64,000 nt of DNA from Nocardia sp. SYP-A9097 (GTDB lineage Bacteria; Actinomycetota; Actinomycetes; Mycobacteriales; Mycobacteriaceae). Shown piece after piece: positions 34,849-43,589 of this stretch. The stretch is from contig NZ_WJIC01000001.1 of the NCBI RefSeq assembly GCF_009649815.1, forward strand, positions 372,001 through 436,000, in the 5' to 3' direction. The notes beneath the pieces were generated by a model. The model ran no database searches. It saw only the letters and a program-made list of their open reading frames with translations, and was not told where the DNA came from. How positions within the stretch are numbered: position 1 is the first letter of the stretch; the number at the start of each line of letters is the position of its first letter. Position numbers and translations under genes: made by a program.

Positions 34849-36432
34849 ATGCCCCAATACACGCCGAGCACAGTCGATTTCATCGTCGTCGGCGCCGGAT
34901 CCGCCGGGGCGGCAGTGGCCGCGCGGCTGAGCGACCGGCCCGGCGTCAGCGTCGCCGTCGTAGAAGCGGGCAGCGCCGACCGCGGCAAATTCGTGCACAC
35001 TCCGGCCGCCTTCCCCAAGCTCTTCCAGGGCGAGAACGACTGGAACTATCGCACCGAACCACAGACCGAACTGCACGACCGCCAGGTGTACTGGCCGCGC
35101 GGCAAAATGCTCGGCGGCTCCTCCTCCATGAACGCCATGATGTGGGTGCGCGGGTTCGCCGCCGACTACGACGAATGGGCGCAGCACGCCGGACCCGGCT
35201 GGTCGTTCGAGCAGGTGCTGCCCTATTTCCAGCGCATGGAGACGGTCGAGGGACCGGAGGGCAATACCGGTGCCGGGCCGCTGCACATCGCGCCGCAACG
35301 TAGTCCGCGACCGCTCACCGCCGAATACCTACAGGCCGCGAGCCAGGCCGGGTTCACCCTCGAAACAGCGAATAACGATGTGCCGCAAGGGTTCACGCAG
35401 ACCATGGTGAGCCAGAAGCGGGGCGCGCGCTGGAGCACCGCCGACGCGTACCTGCGGCCCGCGTTGCAGCGGCACCGCGACCTCACGATCATTACCGACG
35501 CGCATGTCACGCAGGTGCTGTTCGAGGGCAATCGCGCGGTCGGAGTCGAATACCGGATCGGCGGCGAGACCAAACAGCTGCACGCCAAACGCGAGGTCAT
35601 CCTGTCCGGCGGCGCGATCAATACCCCTCAGCTGCTCATGCTCTCGGGTATCGGGCCCGTCGACCAGCTGCAAGCACTGGGAATCCCGGTGCGACACCAC
35701 AATCCGGAGATCGGGCGCAATCTGCGCGACCATCTCGCCGCGCCCATCGTCTACCGGACCAAGGCGGGCAGCCTCTTCGGCGCGGACAAGAACCTGCTCG
35801 AACTCGCCAACTATCTGGTGCGCAGGCGCGGGCAGCTCACCTCCAATGTCGGTGAGGCATACGGCTTCGTGCGCAGCCGCCCGGACCTGGAACTCCCCGA
35901 CCTCGAATTGATCTTCGCCCCAGCGCCTTACATCGGCGAGGGCCTCACCGAACCCGACGGGCACGCCCTCACCTTCGCCGCCGTGCTACTCAAACCCGAA
36001 TCGATCGGCCGGATCACCCTGACCTCCGCCGACCCGTTCGCCGCACCGCGCATCGAACCGCACTATGTCGCCGAGATCAACGACCGCATCGCCCTCATGG
36101 CCGGACTGCGCACCTGCGTCGAAATCGCCGCACAGCCCGCGCTGAAGGAACATATCGGCGAACTCATGCAACCCGCCATGCCCGCCGACACGCCCATGGA
36201 CGAGGTACTCAAACGCTGCATCGACGACCACTCGCACACCCTCTACCACCCCGTCGGCACCTGCCGGATGAGCTCGGACTCCACCGGCGTCGTCGACCCG
36301 GAACTGCGCGTGCGCGGCGTCGAGGGCCTGCGCATCGCCGACACCTCGGTCATGCCGATCATCACCCGCGGACACACCCACGCCCCCGCCGTACTCATCG
36401 GCGAGAAGGCCGCGGACATCATCGCGGGGTAG
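34849..36432 (+). CDS. GMC-family flavin oxidoreductase (choline-dehydrogenase-like)
   Basis: A 527-aa FAD enzyme. The dinucleotide fold is VVGAGSAGAAVAARLSDRPG followed by VAVVEAGS; GMC signature 1 is YWPRGKMLGGSSSMNAMMWV, and signature 2 is SGGAINTPQLLMLSGIGP. The C-terminal active-site segment is LYHPVGTCRM, with the second site RGHTHAPAVLIGEKAADII. It oxidises an alcohol, with substrate not predictable (choline, glycol or aromatic alcohols are usual). ATG 34849 has GAGGAG 6 nt upstream. It diverges from serS and is not part of the conserved Rv3834-Rv3835 order, so it is probably an insertion. Confidence 0.92.
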   Translation: MPQYTPSTVDFIVVGAGSAGAAVAARLSDRPGVSVAVVEAGSADRGKFVHTPAAFPKLFQGENDWNYRTEPQTELHDRQVYWPRGKMLGGSSSMNAMMWVRGFAADYDEWAQHAGPGWSFEQVLPYFQRMETVEGPEGNTGAGPLHIAPQRSPRPLTAEYLQAASQAGFTLETANNDVPQGFTQTMVSQKRGARWSTADAYLRPALQRHRDLTIITDAHVTQVLFEGNRAVGVEYRIGGETKQLHAKREVILSGGAINTPQLLMLSGIGPVDQLQALGIPVRHHNPEIGRNLRDHLAAPIVYRTKAGSLFGADKNLLELANYLVRRRGQLTSNVGEAYGFVRSRPDLELPDLELIFAPAPYIGEGLTEPDGHALTFAAVLLKPESIGRITLTSADPFAAPRIEPHYVAEINDRIALMAGLRTCVEIAAQPALKEHIGELMQPAMPADTPMDEVLKRCIDDHSHTLYHPVGTCRMSSDSTGVVDPELRVRGVEGLRIADTSVMPIITRGHTHAPAVLIGEKAADIIAG

Positions 36433-36455
36433 GAAGCCACCCGTCGGAACCCTCT

Positions 36456-36488
36456 CGTCATCCCGGCATGCTTTTGGCCGGGATGACG
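36456..36488. repeat. REP-like palindrome, copy 2
   Basis: CGTCATCCCGGC-ATGCTTTT-GGCCGGGATGACG folds as a hairpin 24 bases after the GMC gene stop. It is the inverted form of the unit at 14402-14432 and 43590-43620 and probably acts as terminator. Confidence 0.7.
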
Positions 36489-36589
36489 AGGGGATGCTCT
36501 CGGGTTGACGAGACGGGCGACACGGGCCGGGGGTGCGAAGTTCGGTAGGACATGGCGGGGGCGATGCCGCGCTGACATGATGGAGCGCG

Positions 36590-37741
36590 ATGTCCGACGA
36601 ACAGTTCCCTCCGCCAGAACAGCCCACGTGGCCACCCGCCGGTCCCCGCAAGGGGGGCTCCCGGCGGATGCCCGGTCGGTCGGGTCCGCTGTCCGCGGTG
36701 CGTTCGAAGCTGGATACGGACTCACCGCTCTCCGCGCCGACCCTGCGCTGGGGGCTGCTCGCCGTCGCGGTGGGCGCGGTCGTCGCCGCCCTCATCACCG
36801 TGCTGCTTTCCGGCTTCGACTCCGGGCGGGTCGAGGCACACACCCCGGGCGGCGCACAGCCCACCGGAGCGGTCGCGGGCGCGGCCTTCGGCACCGCGAA
36901 GCAGGGCGATTGCCTGAGCTGGTCCAAGGGCAATGCCAGCGATCTGGTGAAGGTCGAGTGCGGTAGCAAGCACCTGTTCGAGGTCACCGCCGATATCGAC
37001 CTGAGCAAATACCCGGGCCGCGAATTCGGGCCCGGCTCACGCTTTCCCGATTCGCTGCGCTTCTCCGAGCTGCGCGACGAGCACTGCGTGAGCGCCGCCC
37101 AGACCTACCTCGGCGGCAAATTCGATCCGCGCGGCAAATTCGTGGTCGGCCTGATCAATCCGGGTGAGGCGGGCTGGAAGGCGGGTGAGCGCACGCTGCG
37201 CTGCGGCCTGCAGGTCACCGGAAGCGCGGGCACCGCAACGCATCCCATCGCAGGCAGTGTGCGCAGCACCAATCAGTCCAAGGTGTTCGATGTGGGTACC
37301 TGCGTCGGCATCGCGCGGAACCTGCCGACCGATCCGGTCGAATGCACCCAGCCGCACGCCTTCGAGATCGTCTCCACCGTGGACCTCGGCGCCCGCTTCC
37401 CGGGTGGACCGCCCACCAAGGAGGACCAGGACAAGGTCATGGAGGACCAGTGCGCCAAGGACTCCACCGACTACCTCGGCTCTCCGGACGCACTGCGCAA
37501 CAAGACACTCACCCTGTTCTGGGATTTCCTGGACACCCGCAGCTGGCTGGCCGGTAGTCAGAGCCTGAACTGCCTGATCGGCAAGGGCGCGGACCAGGAG
37601 GGCTTCGCCACCATCACCGGTTCGGCACGCGGTGATCTGCAAATCGACGGTCAGGCCCCGGTGCCGCCGCCGAACAACGGCCGCTACACCCCGCCGCCAC
37701 TACCCGGCGCGGCCCCGCCGGTCATCCCGCAGCCGCGGTGA
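36590..37741 (+). CDS. Septum-formation family membrane protein (Rv3835-like)
   Basis: A 383-aa protein. A proline-rich cytoplasmic N-terminus (about 1-50) precedes one membrane helix (WGLLAVAVGAVVAALITVLL, about 54-73). The extracellular part contains two similar units with paired cysteines: GDCLSWSKG...VECGSKHLFEV and GTCVGIARN...VECTQPHAFEI, each ending in an ERTLRCGLQV or SQSLNCLIG strand. This is the septum-formation domain (PF13845) architecture. The role is inferred to be cell-wall or division related; biochemistry unknown. The C-terminus is Pro-rich. Followed by the metallopeptidase gene 31 bases downstream, as in Rv3835-Rv3836. Confidence 0.88.
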   Translation: MSDEQFPPPEQPTWPPAGPRKGGSRRMPGRSGPLSAVRSKLDTDSPLSAPTLRWGLLAVAVGAVVAALITVLLSGFDSGRVEAHTPGGAQPTGAVAGAAFGTAKQGDCLSWSKGNASDLVKVECGSKHLFEVTADIDLSKYPGREFGPGSRFPDSLRFSELRDEHCVSAAQTYLGGKFDPRGKFVVGLINPGEAGWKAGERTLRCGLQVTGSAGTATHPIAGSVRSTNQSKVFDVGTCVGIARNLPTDPVECTQPHAFEIVSTVDLGARFPGGPPTKEDQDKVMEDQCAKDSTDYLGSPDALRNKTLTLFWDFLDTRSWLAGSQSLNCLIGKGADQEGFATITGSARGDLQIDGQAPVPPPNNGRYTPPPLPGAAPPVIPQPR

Positions 37742-37772
37742 TCAGCCCCCACCTCGAGGAGATCCGTTAACG

Positions 37773-38126
37773 ATGCCGGTCTCCATGTCCGACGACCGCT
37801 TCGAGGAGTTGGTCGGCGACGCACTGGATCTGATTCCGGGCGAACTGGCAAAGGCCATCGACAATGTGGTGGTTCTCATCGAACCCCGCAGCGACGAGGA
37901 CCCGCACCTGCTGGGGCTGTACCACGGGATCGCGCTCACCGAACGGGACTTCAGCCACTACGGGGGCGCGTTACCCGACACCATCACCATCTATCGCGAG
38001 GCCATCCTGGGCATGTGCCACAGCGAAGAAGAGGTGGTGCAAGAGGTAGCAATCACAGTGATTCACGAGATCGCGCACTACTTCGGGATTGACGACGACC
38101 GCCTCCATCAGCTGGGATGGGGCTGA
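37773..38126 (+). CDS. Zincin-like metallopeptidase (Rv3836-like)
   Basis: A 117-aa protein of the small zinicin/DUF3222-like metallopeptidase group. The site is HEIAHYFGIDDD at residues 98-109, an extended HExxHxxGxxD zinc motif (His98, Glu99, His102, Asp108). The N-terminal half is helical (FEELVGDALDLIPGELAKAI). No signal peptide, so it acts in the cytosol on an unknown substrate. ATG 37773 has GAGGAG 12 nt upstream; ATG 37785 is a possible alternative. Likely co-transcribed with the septum-formation gene. Confidence 0.9.
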   Translation: MPVSMSDDRFEELVGDALDLIPGELAKAIDNVVVLIEPRSDEDPHLLGLYHGIALTERDFSHYGGALPDTITIYREAILGMCHSEEEVVQEVAITVIHEIAHYFGIDDDRLHQLGWG

Positions 38127-38221
38127 ACCGGGGCTGCGGGGAACCATTCAGCTAACCGGTGCGTCCAAGGATTCATAGCCGGTACCGCTGTCGGTTCCAC
38201 ACCCCGGAAGGGAGTCGCTTC

Positions 38222-38533
38222 ATGGTTGGTCTCGTCTCCGTGCAGCCCGAGGTCATTCTCACCGCTGCTCTCGAGCTCGACCTACTCGCCGAACGACTCT
38301 CCGCGGCTTCCGCGTTCACCGCGCCCGCCACCCACGTACTTCCCTCCGGCACCGAGGAAGTCTCCTTCCTAGCCGCGGCACACTTCAATCAGGCGGCCTT
38401 CAGCCACGATCGGGCAACCGCTCAGGCCGTGCTCGAACTGCATCACGCCGCCGCCACCCTGCGCAGTCAGCTCGCCCAGTATCTGGTGCAGGACGCGGTG
38501 CGCGCCGCCGGTATCGCCGCCATCCAGGTGTAG
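38222..38533 (+). CDS. PE family protein
   Basis: A 103-aa PE protein, almost all PE domain. The Pro-Glu pair is at residues 9-10 (SVQPEVILTAALELDLLAER), followed by the second helix (HFNQAAFSHDRATAQAVLEL). The ESX export signal YxxxD is present as YLVQD at 87-91. It should pair with the PPE protein encoded 15 bases downstream and leave through a type VII (ESX) system as a heterodimer. ATG 38222 follows GGAAGGGAG. Confidence 0.85.
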   Translation: MVGLVSVQPEVILTAALELDLLAERLSAASAFTAPATHVLPSGTEEVSFLAAAHFNQAAFSHDRATAQAVLELHHAAATLRSQLAQYLVQDAVRAAGIAAIQV

Positions 38534-38548
38534 AGGGGAACACTCGAA

Positions 38549-39724
38549 ATGACATTGGGCATCACCGGAGTCTTCTGGCTCCCCCGCATGGCCGAACTCA
38601 ATTCCGTCACCCTGAACGCGGGTGCGCACGCCATTCCGATCGCCGCGGCCGGCACCGCGTGGGGCGGGCTCACCGCCGCCTGGGTGGATGCCACCACCAC
38701 GGTCGCGCGGGTCATGGCCGAGGTCGGGGTCGGGCTGCAGGGCATCAACGGCCTGAATGTGCTGGGCCGCCTCACCGGATTCACGCTCTGGTCCGAACAG
38801 CAGAGCGTGCTGGCCGCCGCCATGGCCGCCAAGGCCGCCGCCAATGTGACCGCGTACACGGTCGCGTCGATCGTCATGCCGAGCCTGCCCGAGATCGCGG
38901 CGGTCGAGGCCGCACGCGTCGCGGCGCACTCCACCGGCGGCGCGCTCAACGGCACCGCCGAGGCGGCCGAGGCCGCCAAACTGGCCCTCGATATTCGCGC
39001 GGCGCTGGTCATGGAGACCTACGAGGCCGCCACCACCCTGCTGGTCAGCACGCCCGGCGAATTCTTCCTGCCACCCGCCATCGCCATGGGAGCCGGATCC
39101 GCCAATGGCGCAAGCAGTTTCGGCGATTCCTCCGGCGATCCGGTACAGACCGCGCTGGCCGCGGCGGCCGGACTGGCCGATAATCCGGCGGTGCTGAGCG
39201 CCATGAGCCAGGCCGCGCAGGTGGCCGGGACCGTGGTCACCTCCGGCGCGAGTACCGCGGGCAATGTCGCGAGCACGGCGATCTCGGCCATGGCCAACGC
39301 ACTGACACCTGCGGGGGCCGGCACGGTCATGCCGGGTATCGGCGAAACGGGCGTTGCCGCCGCCGGTACGGGCGGAGCCGCTTTGAGTACCAGTGCGGTG
39401 TCGTTCGGCGGCGGCTCCGGTGTGAGCATCGGAAACGGCAGCGGCACACTGAAACTCCCCGAGGGCTGGGGTGCCGGGAGCGGAATGCCCAGTGGTGCAC
39501 CGACTGCCGCGGCGGTCGCCGAACCGGTGAACGTCACGCCCGCCACGCAGGCCGCCGCGCCGGTGCGGCCCGCGAATTCCAGTCCGCTACTGGGCAATCA
39601 GGGTCGGAACGACGAGGACGAGACGCACGGCGGTCACGACTACGCGCGCTCGGTGGAGCATTTCGCCGACGGCCGGGCCATCGCGCCCGCGGTGATCGGC
39701 GGCGATCCGGCGGAGCATCGGTGA
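38549..39724 (+). CDS. PPE family protein
   Basis: A 391-aa protein. Residues 1-165 are an all-helical PPE domain with WGG (a WxG turn) at 38-40 and INGLNVLGRLTGF near 64-76; the literal Pro-Pro-Glu is replaced (FWLPRMAELNS). The rest is Ala/Gly-rich, low-complexity sequence (GGGSGVSIGNGSGTLKLPEG), ending in a charged tail with NQGRNDEDETHGGHD. It forms the partner of the PE protein just upstream. Its stop overlaps the espG start. PE/PPE genes are few in Nocardia relative to mycobacteria. Confidence 0.85.
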   Translation: MTLGITGVFWLPRMAELNSVTLNAGAHAIPIAAAGTAWGGLTAAWVDATTTVARVMAEVGVGLQGINGLNVLGRLTGFTLWSEQQSVLAAAMAAKAAANVTAYTVASIVMPSLPEIAAVEAARVAAHSTGGALNGTAEAAEAAKLALDIRAALVMETYEAATTLLVSTPGEFFLPPAIAMGAGSANGASSFGDSSGDPVQTALAAAAGLADNPAVLSAMSQAAQVAGTVVTSGASTAGNVASTAISAMANALTPAGAGTVMPGIGETGVAAAGTGGAALSTSAVSFGGGSGVSIGNGSGTLKLPEGWGAGSGMPSGAPTAAAVAEPVNVTPATQAAAPVRPANSSPLLGNQGRNDEDETHGGHDYARSVEHFADGRAIAPAVIGGDPAEHR

Positions 39725-40536
39725 CCGTCCTCGGCGCGGGACGCGGGCCGTCGCTACTGCGATCGGTCACGCTGTCCCTCGACGAAATGCAGTATCTGCA
39801 AGAGACTTTGGAGTTCGACGAACTGCCCGTGGTGCTGAATGCCATGGGCCGCTACGACAATGCCGCCGGCCATGACGCGGCCATGACGGTCGCGGCGGCC
39901 ACGCTCGCCGAACGTGAATTGCTCGACGGTGACGAGGTCCATCCGGAACTGACCGCACGGCTGCGCGTGCTCTACCGACCGCACTGGGTGCTCGCCCTGC
40001 GGTGGTATGTGAACGGGCAGGTCAACCGGTTCTGCCTGGCCAAGGGCGACGATTTCGAGGTGGTCGCGCTGCGCGGGCCGCAGTCCTATGTGATCGACGA
40101 GGCCGGGCATGACCTGGCCGGGACGGTGCTGGCCGCGCTCGGCCAGGTCGAACCCCTCGAACTCGACGGAATGAACGCTCCCACAGCGGAATTGGGGCCC
40201 ATCTTCGACGACGCCGGCGATGTGACCACCACCGCGAACCGCCTCAGCAAGGTAGGTAGACCGCCGCGCGATGCGAAAACCCTTGCCTCGGCACTGGTTC
40301 AGGTCGACTCACACGCCGAAATCGTCGGCGTGATCTACGGCGACGGGACTCGTGATACCGCCGACAATCACATCGCGGTCTTCAACACCCGGCACGGCCG
40401 GTTCCTGGCCACCGCCGGCACCGCCGACGACGGCACCAAGTGGACCTCCCTCACCACCGGCACCCCCGCGCGACTGCGCACCGCGCTACAGGAGCTGATC
40501 GGCTCTCTCCCACTGCGGCAAGAGTTTCCGGTCTAG
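39721..40536 (+). CDS. EspG-family ESX secretion chaperone
   Basis: A 271-aa cytosolic protein of the EspG type: SVTLSLDEMQYLQETLEFDE near the N-terminus, a central strand set with HWVLALRWYVNGQVNRFC, and the C-terminal GTPARLRTALQELIGSLP helix. EspG binds the tip of the PPE helix bundle and keeps the PE-PPE dimer soluble and addressed to its ESX machine. GTG 39721 overlaps the PPE stop (GTGA), so the chaperone is made with its client. Its stop overlaps the convergent gpm-like stop (shared CTAG). Confidence 0.85.
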   Translation: MTVLGAGRGPSLLRSVTLSLDEMQYLQETLEFDELPVVLNAMGRYDNAAGHDAAMTVAAATLAERELLDGDEVHPELTARLRVLYRPHWVLALRWYVNGQVNRFCLAKGDDFEVVALRGPQSYVIDEAGHDLAGTVLAALGQVEPLELDGMNAPTAELGPIFDDAGDVTTTANRLSKVGRPPRDAKTLASALVQVDSHAEIVGVIYGDGTRDTADNHIAVFNTRHGRFLATAGTADDGTKWTSLTTGTPARLRTALQELIGSLPLRQEFPV

Positions 40537-41195
40537 CCCATCGGGTCGTCGCCTGTCGGTGACGAGGCCTCGGCGAAGGGTGGGAGGTAGCGGCCCCAGC
40601 GGGTGCACTCCCAGCCGCCGTCGGACACGGGTTGCAGTTCGATCGTCTCGGTATTGTCGAGGTGGTTGTTGGCGGCGAAAAGTCTTGGGATACCGGCCAA
40701 TTCGCGGGAGACCAGGCGCATGGCGGCGCCGTGGCTGACCAGGATCACATCGCCGGATTCCGAATCGGTCAGATACTCGCGGCGCAGGCGGTCCAGTGTC
40801 GGGACGTAGCGGTCCAGCACCTCCATGCCGGTCTCGCCGCCGGGTACGCGGGTGCTCAGATCACCGAAATGCCAGGAGTGGTAGACGTCCTGGAATGCCT
40901 CGTGCGCCTCTTGGGAGTTCAAGCCTTCCAGGTCGCCGAGCTGGACTTCCTGCAAACCCTCCAGGGCCTCCAGCTTCACGCCGGTGGCATCGGCGATATA
41001 TCCGCCGGTCTGCCGGGCGCGCAGGGCCTCCGAGGAGAAGAGCCGCCGCGGCGGTTCGGTCAGCTTCGCACCGAACGTCATCGCCTGTGCCACACCGCGT
41101 TCGGTGAGCGGCAGGCCGGGGAGCCGGGTGTCCAGGAGCTTGGCGACATTACCTTCGGTCTCGCCATGCCGCACCAGGATCAATTTGCCGGTCAC
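40533..41195 (-). CDS. Histidine phosphatase (phosphoglycerate-mutase family, Rv3837c-like)
   Basis: A 220-aa branch-1 histidine phosphatase. The catalytic motif is RHGETEGN (Arg9, His10) with the second arginine in LRARQTGG, the acid in EVQLGDLEG, and the second histidine in LVSHGAAMRLV. This family covers phosphoglycerate mutases and diverse phosphatases; Rv3837c is annotated as a mutase, but small single-domain members are often phosphatases. It overlaps pheA by four bases (ATGA), implying co-transcription with it. Confidence 0.92.
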   Translation of the reverse strand: MTGKLILVRHGETEGNVAKLLDTRLPGLPLTERGVAQAMTFGAKLTEPPRRLFSSEALRARQTGGYIADATGVKLEALEGLQEVQLGDLEGLNSQEAHEAFQDVYHSWHFGDLSTRVPGGETGMEVLDRYVPTLDRLRREYLTDSESGDVILVSHGAAMRLVSRELAGIPRLFAANNHLDNTETIELQPVSDGGWECTRWGRYLPPFAEASSPTGDDPMG

Positions 41196-42109
41196 AGGTC
41201 CGCCACCCCTTTCTTCAAATCGGCCAGCCAGGCCGACGCGGGTTCATCGGCGGGCGGCGGGGTTCCGGTCGCGGAGGTCGCGGGCCAGGATCCGAGGAAG
41301 CGGATCCGGGCGGCGGTGCGGTGCAACGCTTTCAGCGCCTCGGCCACCGCGGTGTCGTCGATATGCCCGACACAGTCCAGGTAGAAGCGGTAGGTGCCCA
41401 TACCGGTGCGGGTCGGACGGGATTCGATCCGGGTGAGATCGATACCGCGGGTGGCGAATTCGGCGAAAGCCCGCATGAGCGAACCGGGTTCGTTGGCCAG
41501 CTCCAGCACGATCGAGGTGCGATCCGCGCCGGTACGCGGGGGTGCGGGCTGCGGCGGCACGACCAATACGAATCTGGTGACCGCCGCATCCACATCGGCG
41601 ACAGCGGCGGCGAGCACCGGCAAACCGAGTCGCTCACCCGCGAGCATGGTCGAAACCGCCGCATCGGCATGCCCGGCCACGACATCCTCGGCCGCGGCGG
41701 CATTGGAGGCCGAGGTGTACAGCTGCGCCTCGGGCAGATTGCGCGCCAGCCAGATCCGCACCTGCGCCGCCGCGATCGGATACGCCGCGATCTGCCGGAC
41801 CTCGGCCAGTTCGATACCCGGCCGGCCCAGGATCGTGAAGGCCACATTCAATTCGGTCTCGGCGATGATCTGCAGCCGCGGACCGAGCGCCAAAGCGTCC
41901 AGGGTCGGCGCGATCGAACCGTCCACCGAACTCTCGATCGGCACCACCGCGCCCTCGACCTGCCCGGCTCGCACCAGTTCGATGGTCGCGCCCTGACTCG
42001 GGGCGGGGACACGCTCGACCGGCCCGCCGAAGGCTCCGGAGGACTCGAGTTTTGCGAGGGCCATCTCGGTGAAAGTTCCCGACGGCCCGAAATAGGCGAT
42101 GCGCGGCAC
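41192..42109 (-). CDS. pheA: Prephenate dehydratase
   Basis: A 305-aa enzyme converting prephenate to phenylpyruvate in phenylalanine synthesis. The catalytic domain (1-185) has YFGPSGTFTEMAL at the N-terminus, IESSVDGSIAPTLDALALG, and the TRF motif in VTRFVLV. The C-terminal ACT domain has the phenylalanine-binding ELANEPGSLMRAFAEFATRG and the ESRPTRTGMGTYRFYLD motif, so feedback inhibition by phenylalanine is expected. No chorismate mutase is fused, as in M. tuberculosis Rv3838c. ATG 42109. Confidence 0.95.
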   Translation of the reverse strand: MPRIAYFGPSGTFTEMALAKLESSGAFGGPVERVPAPSQGATIELVRAGQVEGAVVPIESSVDGSIAPTLDALALGPRLQIIAETELNVAFTILGRPGIELAEVRQIAAYPIAAAQVRIWLARNLPEAQLYTSASNAAAAEDVVAGHADAAVSTMLAGERLGLPVLAAAVADVDAAVTRFVLVVPPQPAPPRTGADRTSIVLELANEPGSLMRAFAEFATRGIDLTRIESRPTRTGMGTYRFYLDCVGHIDDTAVAEALKALHRTAARIRFLGSWPATSATGTPPPADEPASAWLADLKKGVADL

Positions 42110-42121
42110 GGCTACGACACT

Positions 42122-42196
42122 ACGGTGTTCAATTTGCCCTCCGCTGCGCTACGGGCGGGTGCTGTGTTTAATTTGCCCTTCGCTTCGCTGCGGGCG
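42122..42196. repeat. Short degenerate tandem repeat before pheA
   Basis: Two ~40-base units, starting GTGTTCAATTTGCCCTCCGC and GTGTTTAATTTGCCCTTCGC, each ending in CGGGCGGGT. The second joins directly to copy 2 of the 97-bp stem-loop. Confidence 0.6.
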
Positions 42197-42293
42197 GGTT
42201 CGCGGCCCTGGGAGTCCGGAACCTTCCCTCCCTCCGCTCCTCCGCTTCGCTCCCCCGCTCCACTCAGTCCAGAACCCGGACGGGCCGCGAACC
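42197..42293. repeat. 97-bp dispersed stem-loop repeat, copy 2
   Basis: Outer arms GGTTCGCGGCCC (42197-42208) and GGGCCGCGAACC (42282-42293) pair perfectly. The inner stem is GTCCGG/CCGGAC (42214-42219 with 42276-42281), where copy 1 has TCTCGG/CCGAGA. The loop is almost identical to copy 1. It lies between the 42308-42727 gene and pheA. Confidence 0.75.
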
Positions 42294-42307
42294 ATTGGGG
42301 CCGGCCG

Positions 42308-42727
42308 TCAGGGCGCGAGGGCCTCGAGGGCGGTGGCTACCTCGTCTTGATCGGTCTCGATTGCGAGCAATACGGTTCGCAGGGCCTCCACCGCGGGTGG
42401 TTTCAGGCCCCTGAGGAAATTCAGGTCCGGGGTGGCGAGCGCGGTGGGGATGTCCTCGCCCATGAGGGCGGCGACGGTGGCGGCGATAATGGCTACCGCG
42501 CGTTCGCCGGAGTCGGTGCGGGCCAGGAAACCGGTGTCGCTGTGCGCGATTCGCACCAGGAATTCGGCGATGGCCTCGTCGTCGAGGCTCAGGTCCAGCA
42601 CCTCGGCCTTGCCCGGATCGGCGCTGATGCGGTGCACCAGGCCGTCGGTAATGCCCTGCACGCCCGGCTTGCTCGGGACGCTCAGTTGCAGGATGACCGG
42701 TTCGGGGGCGTGGGAATCATGCGGCAC
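42308..42727 (-). CDS. Conserved-looking hypothetical protein
   Basis: A 139-aa soluble acidic protein (PVILQLSVPSKPGVQGITDG..., then LDDEAIAEFLVRIAHSDTGF). Mostly helical after an initial strand, without cysteine, signal peptide or known motif. I do not recognise a family. It lies directly upstream of pheA in the same direction, separated by about 200 bases of repeats. Divergent from the iron-box-controlled DUF2470 gene. Confidence 0.6.
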   Translation of the reverse strand: MPHDSHAPEPVILQLSVPSKPGVQGITDGLVHRISADPGKAEVLDLSLDDEAIAEFLVRIAHSDTGFLARTDSGERAVAIIAATVAALMGEDIPTALATPDLNFLRGLKPPAVEALRTVLLAIETDQDEVATALEALAP

Positions 42728-42774
42728 GGGTCAACCGTAGCGAGTCGATGGGTTGCGCGAGATCACCCTCTGAT

Positions 42775-42793
42775 TTAGCTTAGGTTTACCTAA
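42775..42793. promoter_or_regulatory. IdeR/DtxR iron box
   Basis: TTAGCTTAGGTTTACCTAA matches 16 of 19 bases of the IdeR/DtxR consensus TTAGGTTAGGCTAACCTAA. It ends 19 bases before ATG 42813, so iron-loaded IdeR would cover the promoter. The M. tuberculosis neighbour Rv3839 is a known IdeR target. Confidence 0.75.
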
Positions 42794-42812
42794 TTAATCC
42801 TGGAGGTAGGCA

Positions 42813-43583
42813 ATGACCCACACGGCCCCGGTCGTCGCGCCGCACACCGCCGAGCGCGTGCACAGCGCCTGCGCCAACGCCGAGAGCGCGATGCTGGCCG
42901 TGCCCGGCCTCGACCCGGTACCCACCTCGGTACATCTACTGCGCCAGTGCGGCGACATCGTCATCGCGGTACCCGCCAATTCGGTTGCCGCCATACTGGT
43001 TACGAGCTGCGGCAACACCGGAACACCCGCCGTACTCGAACTCACCGACCAGGCCCCGCTGCCACTGCGCGAACCCGTACGCGCACTGGTCTGGCTGCGC
43101 GGCTGGGTGCACGCCGTCCCCGGGAATACCCAGCGCGCGCTCGCCGTCGCCGTCGCCGAGGACCACCCGAATCCGGCCCTGCTCGATGTCTGCCACACCG
43201 CCACCCTGCTGCGACTCGTCGTGGACTCCGCCGTCGTCGCCGATACCTCCGGCGCGGATTCGGTCTCGCGCGAACAACTTCGACAGGCCCAGCCGGATCC
43301 GTTCTGCGCCATGGAGGGCGCGTGGCTGCAACATCTGCACGCCGACCACGCCGATGTCATCGACCGGCTCGCCCGGCATCTGCCGCCCGCCCTGCGGCGT
43401 GGCGCGCTGGTGCATCCGCTCGCCATCGACCGGTACGGGGTCACGCTGCGCGTCGAGGCCACCGAGGCCGATCACGACATCCGCCTCCCGTTCACCACCC
43501 CGGCGCACGATGTCGAATCGCTATCACGGGCCGTACAGGCGTTGGCCGCCAACCCTTTCGAGCATGGGCTGCACCGGATCTGA
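42813..43583 (+). CDS. DUF2470 protein, iron-regulated (Rv3839-like)
   Basis: A 256-aa protein. The N-terminal domain resembles the pyridoxamine-oxidase-like split barrel region found in haem-handling proteins; the C-terminal ~80 residues are a DUF2470 domain with LQHLHADHADVIDRLARHLP and GVTLRVEATEADHDIRLPF. DUF2470 occurs in haem-iron utilisation proteins of the HugZ type. GGAGG lies 7 nt before ATG 42813, and an IdeR box overlaps the promoter. Inferred role: haem or iron acquisition, repressed when iron is plentiful. Biochemical proof for this branch is lacking. Confidence 0.85.
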   Translation: MTHTAPVVAPHTAERVHSACANAESAMLAVPGLDPVPTSVHLLRQCGDIVIAVPANSVAAILVTSCGNTGTPAVLELTDQAPLPLREPVRALVWLRGWVHAVPGNTQRALAVAVAEDHPNPALLDVCHTATLLRLVVDSAVVADTSGADSVSREQLRQAQPDPFCAMEGAWLQHLHADHADVIDRLARHLPPALRRGALVHPLAIDRYGVTLRVEATEADHDIRLPFTTPAHDVESLSRAVQALAANPFEHGLHRI

Positions 43584-43589
43584 GGTTGT

